NCBI GenBank assembly: GCA_022570795.1
Contig: JAKUDP010000013.1
Coordinates: 1,178,001-1,242,000 of the forward strand
Direction: 5' to 3'
Source of the DNA: Sphaerulina vaccinii
Taxonomy: Eukaryota; Ascomycota; Dothideomycetes; Mycosphaerellales; Mycosphaerellaceae
Length of the DNA stretch: 64,000 bases
Shown here: positions 54,899 through 64,000 of the stretch, in pieces
How positions within the stretch are numbered: position 1 is the stretch's first letter
How the letters are laid out: each line of letters opens with the position of its first letter
Program-made: the position numbers and the translations under genes
The notes under the pieces: generated by a model
Database searches by the model: none
Told to the model about the DNA's origin: nothing
Seen by the model: the letters and a program-made list of their open reading frames with translations, nothing else

Positions 54899-56032
54899 TC
54901 AAGTCCATCCATGTGGCTTGCCGTACACGTTCGCATGGCATGTCTGCTCTCCTTCACAGTACACAGCTTCTCTGCCAAACATGATATGCCACATGTACTC
55001 TAGTACTGTTCCAAGTGTCTGGTCGTCAAGCGAACTCTCCTCAACCAATCCCAGCCACCTCTCATATTCAAGTCTTGGCCTCTCCAACACCTGCTCTTTG
55101 GACACTGCAAATTGCGCACAACAAGGCGTCGCAATGATAGGGACTTGCTCCTTCACTTCTTGAACCGTCATGTTGAAAAATTGCGAGTACACTGCAGCAT
55201 AAGCATTCTCTGCATCTTTCTCCTTCGAACGCGGGTTCCGGTCTAGAATGATCTCATTGGGACAACCTGGCGTTCCCATACATCGAAGATTGACATATCC
55301 TTGTTCTTGCACGTATGGCATTTGCAAGTTCTTCAGCATCGCGGCTGCATCATATCCTGGTGCGTCGTTATGCCAAGCTTTCGGCCAGCCATTCCGGTGA
55401 GCGTGGATGAAAACTGCGACGTCCGGAAAGGTATCGTAGTGCTCGATGATGTATGTCAGATATGGAAACACTTCTTTGGCCTTGTTCTTCTTCGTCTTGA
55501 GCCCAGTCGGCGAGGAGTCGTGTTTGCCGAGATCAACAACATAGACTGCGTGCTCCCAGTCCGCAAGCTCCTGAGCAAGCCAGTCGGAATCCTCTTCTAG
55601 CAGCCTGCCCATCACAACTGCTTTACGGAAAGTACTGTTTGCAGCATCTGCTGTGTCGGTGGTAATCGCTGGAGTCGGCTGTGAAGCTCCAGAAGTTGGT
55701 GCCGGAGCAGGAGTCTCAATTGCATTTGTCCCAGTTATCAGGATGGTCTCCTCTGTCGCTGCGCTCGTGCTTAGCGATGGCGATTCTGATGGCGGTTCCG
55801 TAGCGGCAGCTGCCTCGACATCCCCAAATCTGGTAAATGTAGGTGCCGTCTGGGCTTCGTCTTGCGGTCGGTATGGCAGCTTTGGTGTGTGCTGAAGGCC
55901 GAGTTTGGTGGGTATGTCATTGACCAGCTGTTTGTAGGGCTCCGCGATCTCCAGTATCTCGAACAAGAACAGTCCTGTGAGTATCAGAAGTGCGAGCGCC
56001 GCAACGCGACCCCACTGCTTGGGCACCAGCAT
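54899..56032 (-). CDS. DUF3431 family type II membrane protein
   Basis: This is a 377-residue, single-exon protein. A short cytosolic N-terminus (MLVPKQWGR) is followed by one membrane anchor (VAALALLILTGLFLFEI), then a Thr/Ala/Pro-rich stem of about 100 residues and a lumenal DUF3431 domain. Marks of the domain are KAVVMGRLLEEDSDWLAQEL, VYVVDLGKHDSSP, DVAVFIHAHRNGWPKAWHND and LRCMGTPGCPNE. The architecture is that of Golgi glycosyltransferases; the domain's function is not established, but a glycan role has been suggested by such layout (inference). The Met at 56032 places the anchor correctly; an upstream ATG at 56125 would add 31 residues. Confidence 0.88.
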   Translation of the reverse strand: MLVPKQWGRVAALALLILTGLFLFEILEIAEPYKQLVNDIPTKLGLQHTPKLPYRPQDEAQTAPTFTRFGDVEAAAATEPPSESPSLSTSAATEETILITGTNAIETPAPAPTSGASQPTPAITTDTADAANSTFRKAVVMGRLLEEDSDWLAQELADWEHAVYVVDLGKHDSSPTGLKTKKNKAKEVFPYLTYIIEHYDTFPDVAVFIHAHRNGWPKAWHNDAPGYDAAAMLKNLQMPYVQEQGYVNLRCMGTPGCPNEIILDRNPRSKEKDAENAYAAVYSQFFNMTVQEVKEQVPIIATPCCAQFAVSKEQVLERPRLEYERWLGLVEESSLDDQTLGTVLEYMWHIMFGREAVYCEGEQTCHANVYGKPHGWT

Positions 56033-57689
56033 AATGTCGGTGAACTCCCTTCTCTTCTCCTGTTCCAAGTGCACACATTTTGTTACAGGAAATGTAAGTT
56101 GTAAGACACAGCTGAACAAAGACAACGCGTCACCTACCGTCGTGATGCATGTGCAGGGCCTGTTCGCGTTCCCACTATGTTTTATCGTCGGCCAACACCA
56201 ATTGCATACGCCGCGTGCAGTTCGACGGCCAAAGTGGTCGATTTTTCAGATGTTGTTCGAAAAGTCGTCGTCACCCTGCAATGCCGAAGTTCCAACCAGT
56301 ACCAAGCTTTCTTGAGACCCACTTCTGGAGATTGGCTTTTGTCTTGTGCTTGTTCGTTCTTCATCTTCACTTCTCTTGTAAACTCAACCGATTCTCGACT
56401 TTCGGGCGTCTTTGTAGTGACCATGTTGTCGCTCAGCACGAAAGAGGTAGCACGCGAATCAAGCCCGAGTCGACCTCGCACCTTGCCTGGACCATCATGA
56501 GTCTCGACGACATCAAAGCCAGGGAAGAGGTGAACAGTGACGCGAAGTAGCACTTCGCAAGGCGATGGCATCCATCATCTAGCTGCATGGGGAAAGACGA
56601 TGGAAGAGCGACCAGCATTCGAGCACTGGGGGTTCCAAACCAGGCACTTCGTGCGACCCATCATGAACTGAGTCAGCGTCGTCGTGATGATGGCATGATG
56701 CTAAATCCAGTCTCGATGATTCTGAAGCTGTGGATGGAGGCGCTGGCGCCAAAAGTGATGAGCTCGAAGTGGTAGAGTTTTCTGGCACGTCGGCGTACCA
56801 CCAACAGTACACGCGGACCACTTCTTACAGCCAATTTCTGGTTCTGCGGAGTGGACGCTCTTGTGGCGCTCGAGGTCGCGCAGCCATGCGAATCCCCACG
56901 TGTGCGAGCACTCGAGCTCGTAGCCGACGAAAGGCCCGGAGTGGATGAGCTCCACACGGTGCTGAAAGTGAGCCCCTTAGCACGCTGGGTGCATCAGAAA
57001 CGCAGTCCGTATCTTCTCAGGGCTGTAACCCGGCTTTGACATTGCTACGCTTCGACCGCATGCTCAACTTCTACAGAACTGCCTACCCTGAACGGTATAC
57101 TGACTTCAATGCCATCGCAGACGAGATACGCAGTGTCGAGGTATCACATTGCTCCAGACGAGTAAGTGAAGACTTGCCATTGATCAGACACTTCTCGACG
57201 ATGTTCCCTCGCAAGGAATGCCCTTGGCAAGTCTTGTGTATGACCGGAACACCCACATGTATAGACCGGATTATGTGGAGTATCGAATCAAACCAGCATG
57301 CTAGCACACCTGGGCTTCTTCTTAGACAAGACCCCTCCGTCGCTAAGTTGTGTAGCGTAGTGGAACACGAAGTATATTTGATACGGGCCTTGTTTGTACC
57401 GAACAGCGAAGGCAAAGTCAAGTTTCCAGACCTTCATCGATCCAAAGGCACGAAGACCTCGTGGTATCATTCATCCGCAGGATCAGTAAAGGGAACCAAA
57501 GCCTCCACGACGATCATGCGGAGAAACTGCATACCTGTCGCTGATCTTTTGGCGATGTATTCACTAATATGGATGAAAGTGGACGGATAGGGCGCATCCC
57601 AAAGAACGTGCAGAGATCGTAGCACGATGGATTGAATATATGTAGCTGGACAGCTCATATGGACAGATTTCAAACAGATCAACGGCACA
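56033..57689. other. 1.65-kb region with possible zinc-finger remnant
   Basis: On the minus strand, 56701-56955 reads YELECSHTWGFAWLRDLERH and then KSVHSAEPEIGC, which looks like a decayed pair of C2H2 fingers, but no complete finger or full frame is left. A plus-strand frame at 57036-57590 (184 codons) overlaps other frames and has no known motif. I call no gene here. Confidence 0.4.
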
Positions 57690-58847
57690 ATGCTCTCACT
57701 ACGAACGATCCTGGCCTTTGCAATCACGCTGCACCACCCCTTGGTTGAAGGCTTCGATTAGAAGACATCCAAGGCCAATGGCGTCAATCTCGGAGGGTGG
57801 CTCGTCCAAGAGTCGACGATCGATACATCCTGGTGGACTACCAACTGTGGCAGCGCAGTTGACGAATGGACCTGCTGCGCGAACCTCGGGTCCAACTGCG
57901 TGAGTGTCCTGACTAGGCGATATGCAACCTGGATCACAACGACCGATATCGACAAATTAGCTGCGGCCAATATCACTCTTCTTCGTATTCCAACGACATA
58001 TGCAGCCTGGGTCAAAGTTCCAGGCTCACAACTGTATAGTGGCGACCAGGTATCTTATCTTAAGACTATTGCTACGTATGCGATCAACAAGTATAACATG
58101 CACATCATCCTTGATATACATTCACTCCCGGGCGGAGTCAATGGAATGGCTTTTGGAGAGCGTTAAGGCGCCTTTGGCTGGTTCAACAATGCTACTGCTC
58201 TGAATTACTTCTATCGCGCAGTCTCGGCCGCGATTGACTTCATCAAGAATTCTGGATTTCCTGCTTCTTTCACTCTGGAACCTCTCAACGAGCCTGTGGA
58301 CAATACAGATATCACAAAGTTCGGAACTCCATTGGCACTCTCCGACTCAGGTGCAGCATGGGTGATCAAATACATTAAGGGTGTGCAGAGTCTCCTCAAG
58401 ACTGCCAGCCTCAGCATCCCGGTCATGATCCAAGACGGGTTCAAAGGCGAATCCTACTTCTCGCCGTCTTTCGCTGCATCAGACAACATCGTATTCGACG
58501 TGCACAACTACTACTTTGCTGGTCGAGGCGCCAACTCTGCGACGGCTCAGACTCTGATCTGCTCCGACGCCAAGACCGCAGTGGGTGACGGGAAATGTCC
58601 TGTCTTCATTGGCGAATGGTCTATTCAGACCGAACTGAACAACCTGTTTGCCAATCGCCAGAAACTGCTGAACACGGGCTTGTATGCTTTCGACAAGTAT
58701 GAGAATGGAAGCGCATACTGGACGGCCAAGTTTTCGGGGACGGCGGCGGTCGCTGGAGAGGGCACTCAGGCTGATTATTGGAATTACTCGGCTTTCATCG
58801 CGCTTGGTTACATTAAACCTGCGGATGGAGCCAAGTACTGCACCTGA
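57690..58847 (+). pseudogene. GH5 exo-beta-1,3-glucanase-like gene with two in-frame stops
   Basis: A single frame from ATG 57690 to TGA 58845-58847 (386 codons) covers the whole GH5 family 9-type enzyme, but TAG stands at 57759-57761 (codon 24) and TAA at 58164-58166 (codon 159). Around the stops homology is continuous: KANGVNLGGWLVQESTID, LLRIPTTYAAW, IILDIHSLPGGVNG before the second stop, and FGWFNNATALNYF after it. The catalytic acid/base (LEPLNEP) and nucleophile (FIGEWSIQ) motifs remain. The first stop is where relatives have Trp, a single G-to-A change. The signal peptide (MLSLRTILAFAITLHHPL) is still recognisable. It probably is a recently dead paralogue of the next gene. Confidence 0.82.
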
Positions 58848-59400
58848 AACCGACAGTGATGGGGCAGATCGAGATTGGACGACATTCATTCAGTATCTCA
58901 TTGCAAGCTACTGTAGTACGGAAGGTGTTGGAAGCGATCTTCTATGTGTGATGTAGGAGCTGAGCTTGTCCACATTTCCGATCATGAGCGGTCGCCTTCG
59001 CCCACGCTATGAGCCGTCCCTCCAAAGCATAAACGAAGTTTTCAGCGCCTTGTAAGCAAGGCTTTCCTTAGTAAGAAGGCAGTTCTTGGATAGTCGCAAG
59101 TCGTTGGTCCCTTTTACTGTCCAGCGGAGGGTTTTCTCGTCGACTGTTTCCTATCTTGGATGAGAGAAGGCATAGCCATGTGGCTTCGGCGATTCTACAA
59201 CTGTAACGATTCCCGGCAGAGACAGTCTGGACCAGATGCCTGGGAGTACTCTACGCATGCCACATGGCGGCTTGCACCACAGGGCTGAAGAACCGAATAC
59301 AATATAAGTCTCAAGTCAGTGGCATGAAAGAATAAGAAGAATAGCCACAGCAACATCCCTTCCATTCAATCGACACACTCTCCATTCACCAGCCCACAGA
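58848..59400. other. Intergenic between the GH5 copies
   Basis: Contains no gene. A pyrimidine-rich leader with CAATCGACACACTC precedes the ATG at 59401. Confidence 0.5.
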
Positions 59401-60962
59401 ATGGTGTCTCTTCTTCATCTCGCTGCGATCCTCCCAGCGGCTTATGGCCTCCCGAAGGCCAGCACGAGTACCGCAGCTGTAGCATCAGTCACATCCCCAA
59501 ACGATGTTCCGCACGCTACGAGTATCGCAGACTTCGTGGCCGACAATGTCACCATCCCAGTCATCGTGTCGACCTCGTTGCTCAATACCATACCATTGAA
59601 GGCCAATGACCCAGCGCTGCTCACCACGGATCCCGTCGGGACGTCCGACTTCCTATTTCCTGCCGACTTCTTGACTACGGGACTCACCATCGATTTTCCA
59701 TTCCTGCTACATCTGTCAATGCAATTGCTTCGAGAGACCTTTCCACTCTTTTCGGGTCTTCCTCCCGCGGCCCCTTCGCCGACTTTCTGAAAATCGCGTC
59801 TCGCGTATGGATCAATGCGGTGAAGAAGATCGTGTCCTGGACTTGCCCGCAGTGGACTCGCCCCAAGCCCAACACCTTACCGGGATGGAAGACCTACAAG
59901 CCCAATGGGGTCAACCTTGGCGGCTGGCTTGTCTTGGAGTACAACATCGATCCAAGTTTCTTTGACAAGAACGCTCCGACCGCTATCGATGAAGACAGCT
60001 TCTGCAGCACTCTCGGCAAGCCCAAGTGCGGCGCGCTGCTCGAGCAACCATACGCCACCACGAAGGATATCGATACTTTTGCATCGTTCGGCATCAACAC
60101 TCTTCGCATTCCTGTCGGTTACTGGGCATACATGCCATCCATGGCCGGTAACAACTACTACACCGGTAGCCAGCTTGCATCTCTTCACCGTATTGCCCAG
60201 TATGCCATCATCACGCACAACATGCACATTGTCGTTGACTTCCACGGTCTTCCAGGTGGCCAGAACGGTCTCGACAACCAGGGAAAGTCCGGCCAGCTGA
60301 CGTGGTGGAACAACCAGACGAACTTCGATCTGTCGATTGAGTTGGTCAAGAAGGCGACTGCGAACATCCTACTCCAGCCTAATAGCGGTTCCTACACACT
60401 ATCTCTCATCAACGAACCTCTCCCTGCTCTGTACTACTTCGGCCAGACCCAGGACTCCATTGCTTACCTCAACAAGTACTACAAAGCCGCTCTCAAGGAA
60501 GTCCGCAAAAAGTCCTCCACCATGCCTGTAGCTCTCTCAGACGGTTTCATCGGACCTCAGACTTGGGACCCATACTGGACCAATGTCGACCCCAACATTG
60601 TCTTCGACACGCACATATATTTCTTCGTTGGTGGAAGCTACTCGTACGATGCTGCGTATGGAGCCTGCTATCTCGCCAAGTCATACACCGGAGCCGCGAA
60701 TCCCACATTCATTGGCGAGTGGTCGATCCAAGCTACGAATTTCAATCATCTTGGAGATAATACCCGTCGTGATTTCTTCCGTGCTCAATTGCAGGCTTAT
60801 ACTTCGTACTTGGCTGGTGGCATGTTCTGGAATGGAAAGCATGATGGTGATGCTATTGTTGGCGCTGATGGATCGGCACAGAAGTACTATTGGTCTTGGG
60901 AGATTCTGGCATCTGAAGGCATTGTACCTAAGCCTGGTGATAAGCTTGAGGCGTTGTGCTAG
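59401..60962 (+). pseudogene. GH5 exo-beta-1,3-glucanase-like protein with one N-terminal frameshift
   Basis: ATG 59401 opens a signal peptide (MVSLLHLAAILPAAYGLP) and a Ser/Thr/Val-rich segment that ends prematurely at about 59790. Another frame, open from before 59700 to 60962, continues smoothly into PRPKPNTLPGWKTYKPNG, NLGGWLVLEYNID and the GH5 domain. The domain has LRIPVGYWAYMP, HIVVDFHGLPGGQNG, the acid/base motif SLINEPLP and the nucleophile motif FIGEWSIQ. The switch lies near the T4 run at 59694-59697 and needs one missing base. The catalytic domain itself is whole. The lesion could be a base error, in which case this is an intact secreted enzyme that trims beta-1,3-glucan of the cell wall. 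Confidence 0.8.
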
Positions 60963-61298
60963 GCTTGAGACGTTGTGCTAGGGTAGAGATGATTCGGCAA
61001 ACAGATATAGACCTGATTGAGCATGAAGTATAAAAGCTGTTTGACGTTTCAGTGTATTTACTATATCCGGCGGGTCGCTGACAAATCTACGCTACGCTGC
61101 TTGGCAAATCTCTTCATCCTAGCAACAGCAAGGTCTTTCTTGCGGGCTTTTCATCCCATCGATCTCGACTAGCCAAAATGAACAGAGTGCCACAGTTCGT
61201 CATTCTCATCTCTGGAAACGGCGAGACCATGCCTTACTATCATCACGATAACGATTCTGAGATCGCCTCCATAGCCGCCGACTGAGACCTCATGGCAT
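60963..61298. other. Convergent 3' flanks, GH5 and aldolase genes
   Basis: The stops of two convergent genes enclose this region. The TGAGACGTTGTGCTAG-like sequence at the GH5 stop is repeated at once (60957-60980), a short tandem duplication of about 17 bp. Confidence 0.5.
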
Positions 61299-62324
61299 TC
61301 ATGAGCAGAGCGATATCTCGACCTGCCATGGCGAAGCTGTTTCGAGCTCGTCAGCGTTGGGAGCAGTCACGTTTCCACGCATCAAGACGTACCGAATGGA
61401 AGGATGCCTCTTTGCCAGAGCTTCCAAAATGTCTGGTCTAGGCTCAAGACCTCCAAGTCCCACGAAGACTGTTCGACCATCCATGCTTGCCTTCTCGGCA
61501 GCCCCAGCTATGCGTGCGACCGTGTTGTGGAACAGCTCTGTGTCGTACTGGCCAGGAATTCCCAATCTGCATCGTTAGATCAGCTCTCGACGATCATTCA
61601 GGAAAGGCACAGCAATCATACTCCATAGTCAAGTCTGCACATCCGATGAACAACGCATCGATCCCAGGCACGGCAGCTATCTGCTCGACATTCTCGACTG
61701 CTTCTATCGTTTCGATCATTGGCATGATCATCACAGCGTCGTTGACCACTGTCGAGATTGTGGAATAGGACAGCCTTGTCTCGTACTGGGTCATTGCCGA
61801 TACCATGGTCACAGAGCGATGTCCCTGGCACAATCAGCCCAAAACTCGCCAATTGTACAATGCACTCCGACTCACCATCGGCGGGAACTTGGCTGCATTC
61901 GCGCACATCTTGGCTTGTTCAACAGTGTTTACATGCGGGATTATGATCGTCTGAGCACCAGAGTCGAGGCATCGCGAGATCCATTCTGTCGAGCAGGTGG
62001 GCACGACTACTGCTGGAGAAATTCTGCAAGCATCAGCATGACTGTGCAATTCTAGAGTCAAAAGGATACTAACCCAACATTGAGACACGCGACAGCAATA
62101 TCTTTCATCGTCTCGATGCTCATGGCCATGTGTTCAAGGTTCATCAGTACAGCCGAATAGCCTGCACGCTTGGCAAGCAACGGCATTTCAGTGGAAAATG
62201 CTATCCGAAGGCCAAAAGAGTATGCCAACTTGTTCTCGAGCATCAACTGTTTGACAACATTTGGTCGGCATACTTCTTTGGCTAACGCCAGTTGATCGAT
62301 GGGTGTTGTGTTTGTGGTTGCCAT
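61299..62324 (-). CDS. HpcH/HpaI family aldolase, four exons
   Basis: It belongs to the HpcH/HpaI class II aldolases, which split or form 2-oxo-acids such as 4-hydroxy-2-oxoheptanedioate or 2-dehydro-3-deoxyglucarate with a divalent metal. Exons are 62074-62324, 61876-62023, 61622-61824 and 61299-61566 with introns of 50, 51 and 55 bp; frame holds throughout and gives 289 residues. Motifs: AVLMNLEHMAMSIETM, GAQTIIIPHVNTVEQA, the metal-ligand region MIMPMIETIEAVENVE, and FIGCADLTME joined by splicing to LGIPGQYD. No signal peptide is present, so it should be cytosolic. Its divergent neighbour is an MFS carrier with which it shares a 106-bp promoter, suggesting uptake and breakdown of an organic acid (inference). 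Confidence 0.9.
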
Positions 62325-62430
62325 ATTGCCGAGAGAAGAGGTTCGGTTAGAGGGTCCAAGGTAGGTAACGAAACTCTATGCTCCGAGGTATTCAAGACGC
62401 TATACATCCAACAAGCTACAGATTTGATCC
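62325..62430. promoter_or_regulatory. 106-bp divergent promoter, aldolase and MFS genes
   Basis: Only 106 bp separate the two start codons. Such a short shared space makes co-regulation likely. I see no TATA box or named operator. Confidence 0.6.
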
Positions 62431-64000
62431 ATGTCTCGACGAGACGAATGCAACAACCACGATCGGCCACCAGATCCATCGCCCTATCCGTTGTCCGAGA
62501 TAGGGTATGATGGAGTACACTCCGGCCAAGTATCTTACAACAATGCTTCGGCCAGCACTCCTTCACAGGCCGAAGCGAAGAGTAGCCATTCCTACATCGA
62601 CTCTATCGATATGGGTCCCTACCCAAGCATATGTCAGAGGCGAGAAATCTCTTGGCATCCGATAAGACGTGACTCTTCATCTAGCAGTCTCGGACATGGT
62701 GATCAGACTGTGCACCTTCCATTACTCGACAACAACATGGATGCAGACAAAAAGACACCTAGTGTCAGATTAGAGCCTGTCGCTGATGTTGAAGTTGGCC
62801 ATCATGAACCACGGCCGGTGTCTCCTTGGACAAAGTTCGTGAGCCACATCTGGGACTCCGACACACATCTCAAGAGTCCGCAAGAGCGTGCTCTGGTGCG
62901 CAAGCTAGATTTTGGCATTCTCATATGTGCAACGCTTGGTTGGTGGATCAAGTATGTCGACCAAAGCAATCTCACCAATGCCTGTAAGCAGCTACCCAGC
63001 ACTCGAAAATGCTCCCGCCATACTAACTATTGTAGATGTCTCCGGCATGAAAGAAGACCTCAACATCCAAGGAAACGAATACACTTACATGCAAATGTGC
63101 TACACCATATCCTTCGCAATCATGCAGATTCCCTCAAACATCATTGCACTCAAGGTGCGCCCACGCATTTGCATAGTGATCTGTGAGATCGGCTGGACGA
63201 TCTTCACCTTCGCTCAAGCAGGTGCCCAGACCTCCCAACAGATGTACGCTTTCCGGTTCATGATTGGATTCTTCGAATCAGCTTTCTCACCCATCATTAT
63301 CTTCCTACTTGGATGCTGGTATACGAAAACTGAACTAGCAAAGCGAGTAGCTATCTGGCATATTACAGGATTCTTCGGACAAGCCACATCGGGATTTCTC
63401 CAAGCAGGTATTTATGCTTCGCTAGATGGACGGCTTGGTGTAGCAGGATGGCGATGGCTGTACATCATCTGCGGATGTATGTCACTTCCTGTAGCCATGT
63501 CGGTGTGGTTTCTACTTCCGGACTATCCTCACAATACTAAAGCTTGGTATATCACCGAAGACGACAAACGCATGGCGATCTGGCGTGCTGCAAAGCAGAA
63601 CAAGTCTGAGATCACTGGAGTTCTGGATCTGAAACTTGTGAAGCGCATGTTCGGCAACTGGCGCTGGTGGACGCTGTGTTTGATGTACATCTTCTATGGC
63701 AACTCATGCCAGGCGAACAACTACTTCTCAATCTACCTCAAGAGTGCCGGCTATAGTGTCAGTCAGCGGAATATCATACCAGCTTGTGCGAATCTGGTCA
63801 CCATGGTCAGCGATTTCGCTTGGGGGTTTGGATCAGACATGACGGGCAACAGAGTCTACTGGATTATCGGGCCTCTTTTGCTCGCGACACTTCCTGGAGC
63901 GTCGATCCTTACAGCTTGGCCTGACGCGGATGCGGCACGAGTGGCGGCTTTCTTTCTTGTTGCGTGTGGATATGTCACAGCAGTCACTTGGACTTGGGCA
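62431..64000 (+). CDS. MFS transporter, anion:cation symporter family (3' end outside window)
   Basis: This is a plasma-membrane carrier related to fungal Dal5/TNA1-type transporters. Exon 1 is 62431-62983; a 52-bp intron (62984-63035, GTAAGC to GTAG, with ACTAAC) leads to exon 2, open to the window edge. It has an unusually long hydrophilic N-terminal tail of about 155 residues. Helix 1 follows (DFGILICATLGWWIKYVDQS), with the DQSNLTNAY motif completed by splicing, then EYTYMQMCYTISFAIMQIPS, FRFMIGFFESAFSPIIIF and GWRWLYIICGCMSLPVAM. The central loop WYITEDDKRMAIWRAAKQ is typical. Pairing with the divergent aldolase gene suggests an acidic or lactone substrate, but this is unproven. Confidence 0.9.

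Noticed and set aside
57036..57590. 184-codon plus-strand open frame before the first GH5 copy
   Set aside because: No recognisable domain, unusual composition, and overlapping frames on the other strand of similar length.

Overview
The window reads as nuclear DNA of a filamentous ascomycete, most likely a Dothideomycete of the Mycosphaerellales/Capnodiales type (inference). Genes carry short spliceosomal introns, mostly 46-64 bp, with GTAAGT/GTATGT-like donors and CTAAC/CTGAC branch points. Many families are typical of these fungi: UDP-GlcNAc pyrophosphorylase, HMG-box/AT-hook protein, DUF3431, DUF3632, DUF6604, fungal SLATT, peptidase S41, GH3, GH5 and Dal5-type MFS. There are no operons, CRISPR arrays or tRNA genes that I can support.

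Layout. 0-5.6 kb: end of a secreted serine carboxypeptidase, then UAP1 and an HMG-box protein. 6.8-17.7 kb: about 11 kb with no credible intact gene, filled by two adjacent and apparently related tandem arrays. The first has a period near 300 bp. The second has 16 units of about 0.3-0.57 kb, and nearly every unit carries the same intron-like module on the minus strand. 18.8-21.1 kb: a divergent pair, Det1-like histidine phosphatase and PRKRIP1-like protein. 21.6-25.5 kb: two tandem F-box paralogues, the second with an in-frame stop. 25.5-26.9 kb: a six-exon SLATT gene in which three of five introns are near-copies of one another (introner-like). 27.4-36.5 kb: DUF3632, an unknown, a small membrane protein, a C2H2-ankyrin gene and a RidA gene each broken by one frameshift, a DUF6604 gene and a secreted SMP-30-like protein. 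37-43.6 kb: an internally deleted epimerase-like aminotransferase, a GH3 beta-glucosidase, an MFS transporter and a small GPI-type protein. 44.9-45.8 kb: an intronless, bacterial-type cyclohexadienyl dehydratase. 46.5-56 kb: an unknown, a predicted N-myristoylated Cys-rich protein, a three-exon peptidase S41, a decayed secreted protein and DUF3431. 57.7-61 kb: two GH5 exo-beta-1,3-glucanase copies, one with two stops and one with a frameshift. 61.3-64 kb: an HpcH/HpaI aldolase and an MFS transporter sharing a 106-bp divergent promoter, the latter running off the window.

Functionally the window mixes housekeeping (UAP1 for chitin and GPI precursors, nuclear HMG/PRKRIP1) with secreted degradation (S10, S41, GH3, GH5) and accessory genes. 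Several loci are decaying. Three single-base disruptions fall in or next to short homopolymers, so base-calling error competes with true pseudogenisation there. The features most worth pursuing are the intron-bearing tandem array, the self-similar introns of the SLATT gene, the perfect 53-bp tandem intron-like duplication at 48 kb and the probable bacterial transfer at 45 kb.
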